Shown: in pieces, positions 5,887-6,119 of the stretch | Layout: each line of letters starts with the position of its first letter | Numbering within the stretch: position 1 is the stretch's first letter | Source of the DNA: Lachnoclostridium sp. UBA7097 | GTDB taxonomy: Bacteria > Bacillota > Clostridia > Lachnospirales > Lachnospiraceae | Length of the DNA: 6,119 nucleotides | NCBI GenBank assembly: GCA_002499945.1 | Contig: DKYP01000064.1 | Location: 6,815-12,933 of the forward strand | Direction of reading: 5' to 3' | The notes under the pieces: generated by a model | Databases searched by the model: none | What the model saw: only the letters and a program-made list of their open reading frames with translations | What the model was told of the DNA's origin: nothing | Position numbers and translations under genes: made by a program

Positions 5887-5915
5887 TTGACATAATACAG
5901 GAAAAAACATATAAT
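5887..5915 (+). promoter_or_regulatory. Orphaned consensus promoter facing the dead regulator copy
   Basis: TTGACA (5887-5892), 17 bp, TATAAT (5910-5915) is a full consensus promoter. Downstream is only the remnant regulator tail and no start codon. It may still make a short RNA or read into DNA beyond the window. Confidence 0.8.
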
Positions 5916-5937
5916 TAAAGAAATAAAAATAAAGGAT

Positions 5938-6021
5938 TTAGACAATACCGAAATTAAAAATGCTGATATTATTGATGCTTGAAAAAATATTATAAAGGAC
6001 TATGGAAATTATTGGATATAA
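5938..6021 (+). pseudogene. Remnant C-terminus of a BlaI-like regulator
   Basis: Reading in the ancestral frame gives LDNTEIKNADIIDA, stop, KNIIKDYGNYWI, stop, which aligns without gaps to residues 116-142 of the intact regulator (LGNTGIKNADIVDA...), including the terminal TAA. The winged helix is gone, a TGA replaces Leu130, and no start codon or ribosome binding site remains. It cannot make a DNA-binding protein. Confidence 0.88.
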
Positions 6022-6119
6022 TAATATATTTATTGGTGATTATACCCCATTTACTATCTGTTCATTATGTATTGCTTTATTATGGAAAGAAAAACTAAAT
6101 GAAGAAAAAATTATTTTTA

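Larger units (their letters stand above)
5722..6021. repeat. Copy B of the divergent promoter-regulator locus, with internal deletion
   Basis: 5722-5928 matches 2581-2785 and 5938-6021 matches 3157-3240 (constant offset 2781 in this second part). The change of offset means about 360 bp, including the first ~115 codons of the regulator, are missing here. The regulatory part is better kept than the gene. Homology is not obvious past the old stop codon at 6019-6021; 6022-6119 shows no gene or recognisable element. Confidence 0.85.

Noticed and set aside
2581..6021. Composite transposon or insertion-sequence boundaries made by the two copies
   Set aside because: The copies are in the same orientation and too diverged for a recent mobile event; there is no transposase, terminal inverted repeat or target duplication.

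Overview
The window looks like chromosomal DNA from a low-GC Gram-positive anaerobe, most likely Lachnospiraceae or a related Clostridia. The reasons are AT-rich intergenic DNA, AGGAGG-type ribosome binding sites, perfect sigma-A promoters, a CshA/DeaD-like helicase of Firmicutes type, a lipoprotein signal, and a secreted Amidase_6-type protein. The family placement is inference; no marker gene here fixes it.

Layout. 1-899 (minus) is the first part of a DEAD-box RNA helicase, cut by the window edge. Its promoter is at 1134-1161, which gives an untranslated leader of about 230 nt holding an early terminator-like hairpin, a second hairpin with a U-run, and a third hairpin directly next to the ribosome binding site. 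1204-2563 (minus) is a polytopic membrane protein resembling DUF6056/GT-C glycosyltransferases. Its last part is out of frame after a run of nine G; removing one G gives a 452-residue protein with a normal-looking C-terminus, so this is a candidate phase-variable ON/OFF switch, here OFF. 2581-2785 is a divergent promoter region with near-consensus promoters facing both ways. 2812-3240 (plus) is a BlaI/MecI-family winged-helix repressor, closed by a strong bidirectional terminator.

From the right, a minus-strand transcription unit starts at a promoter at 5809-5837. It reads a possible 34-residue peptide, a degenerate small membrane ORF, a secreted amidase/peptidase-like protein (4162-5358), an internal terminator, and a lipoprotein of unknown function (3358-4047).

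The main discovery is that 5722-6021 is a diverged second copy of the divergent promoter and regulator locus at 2581-3240. Both promoters and the exact 49-bp gap between their -35 boxes are kept, but the second regulator has lost its first ~115 codons and has a stop codon in the remaining tail. Two unrelated surface modules, the membrane enzyme and the amidase plus lipoprotein, therefore sit behind paralogous control regions with one intact repressor between them. The working model is a small cell-surface regulon: one orphan BlaI-like repressor acts on both regions, with a homopolymer switch adding random ON/OFF control of the membrane enzyme. The regulatory link is inference; the duplication, the promoters and the frameshift are visible in the sequence.
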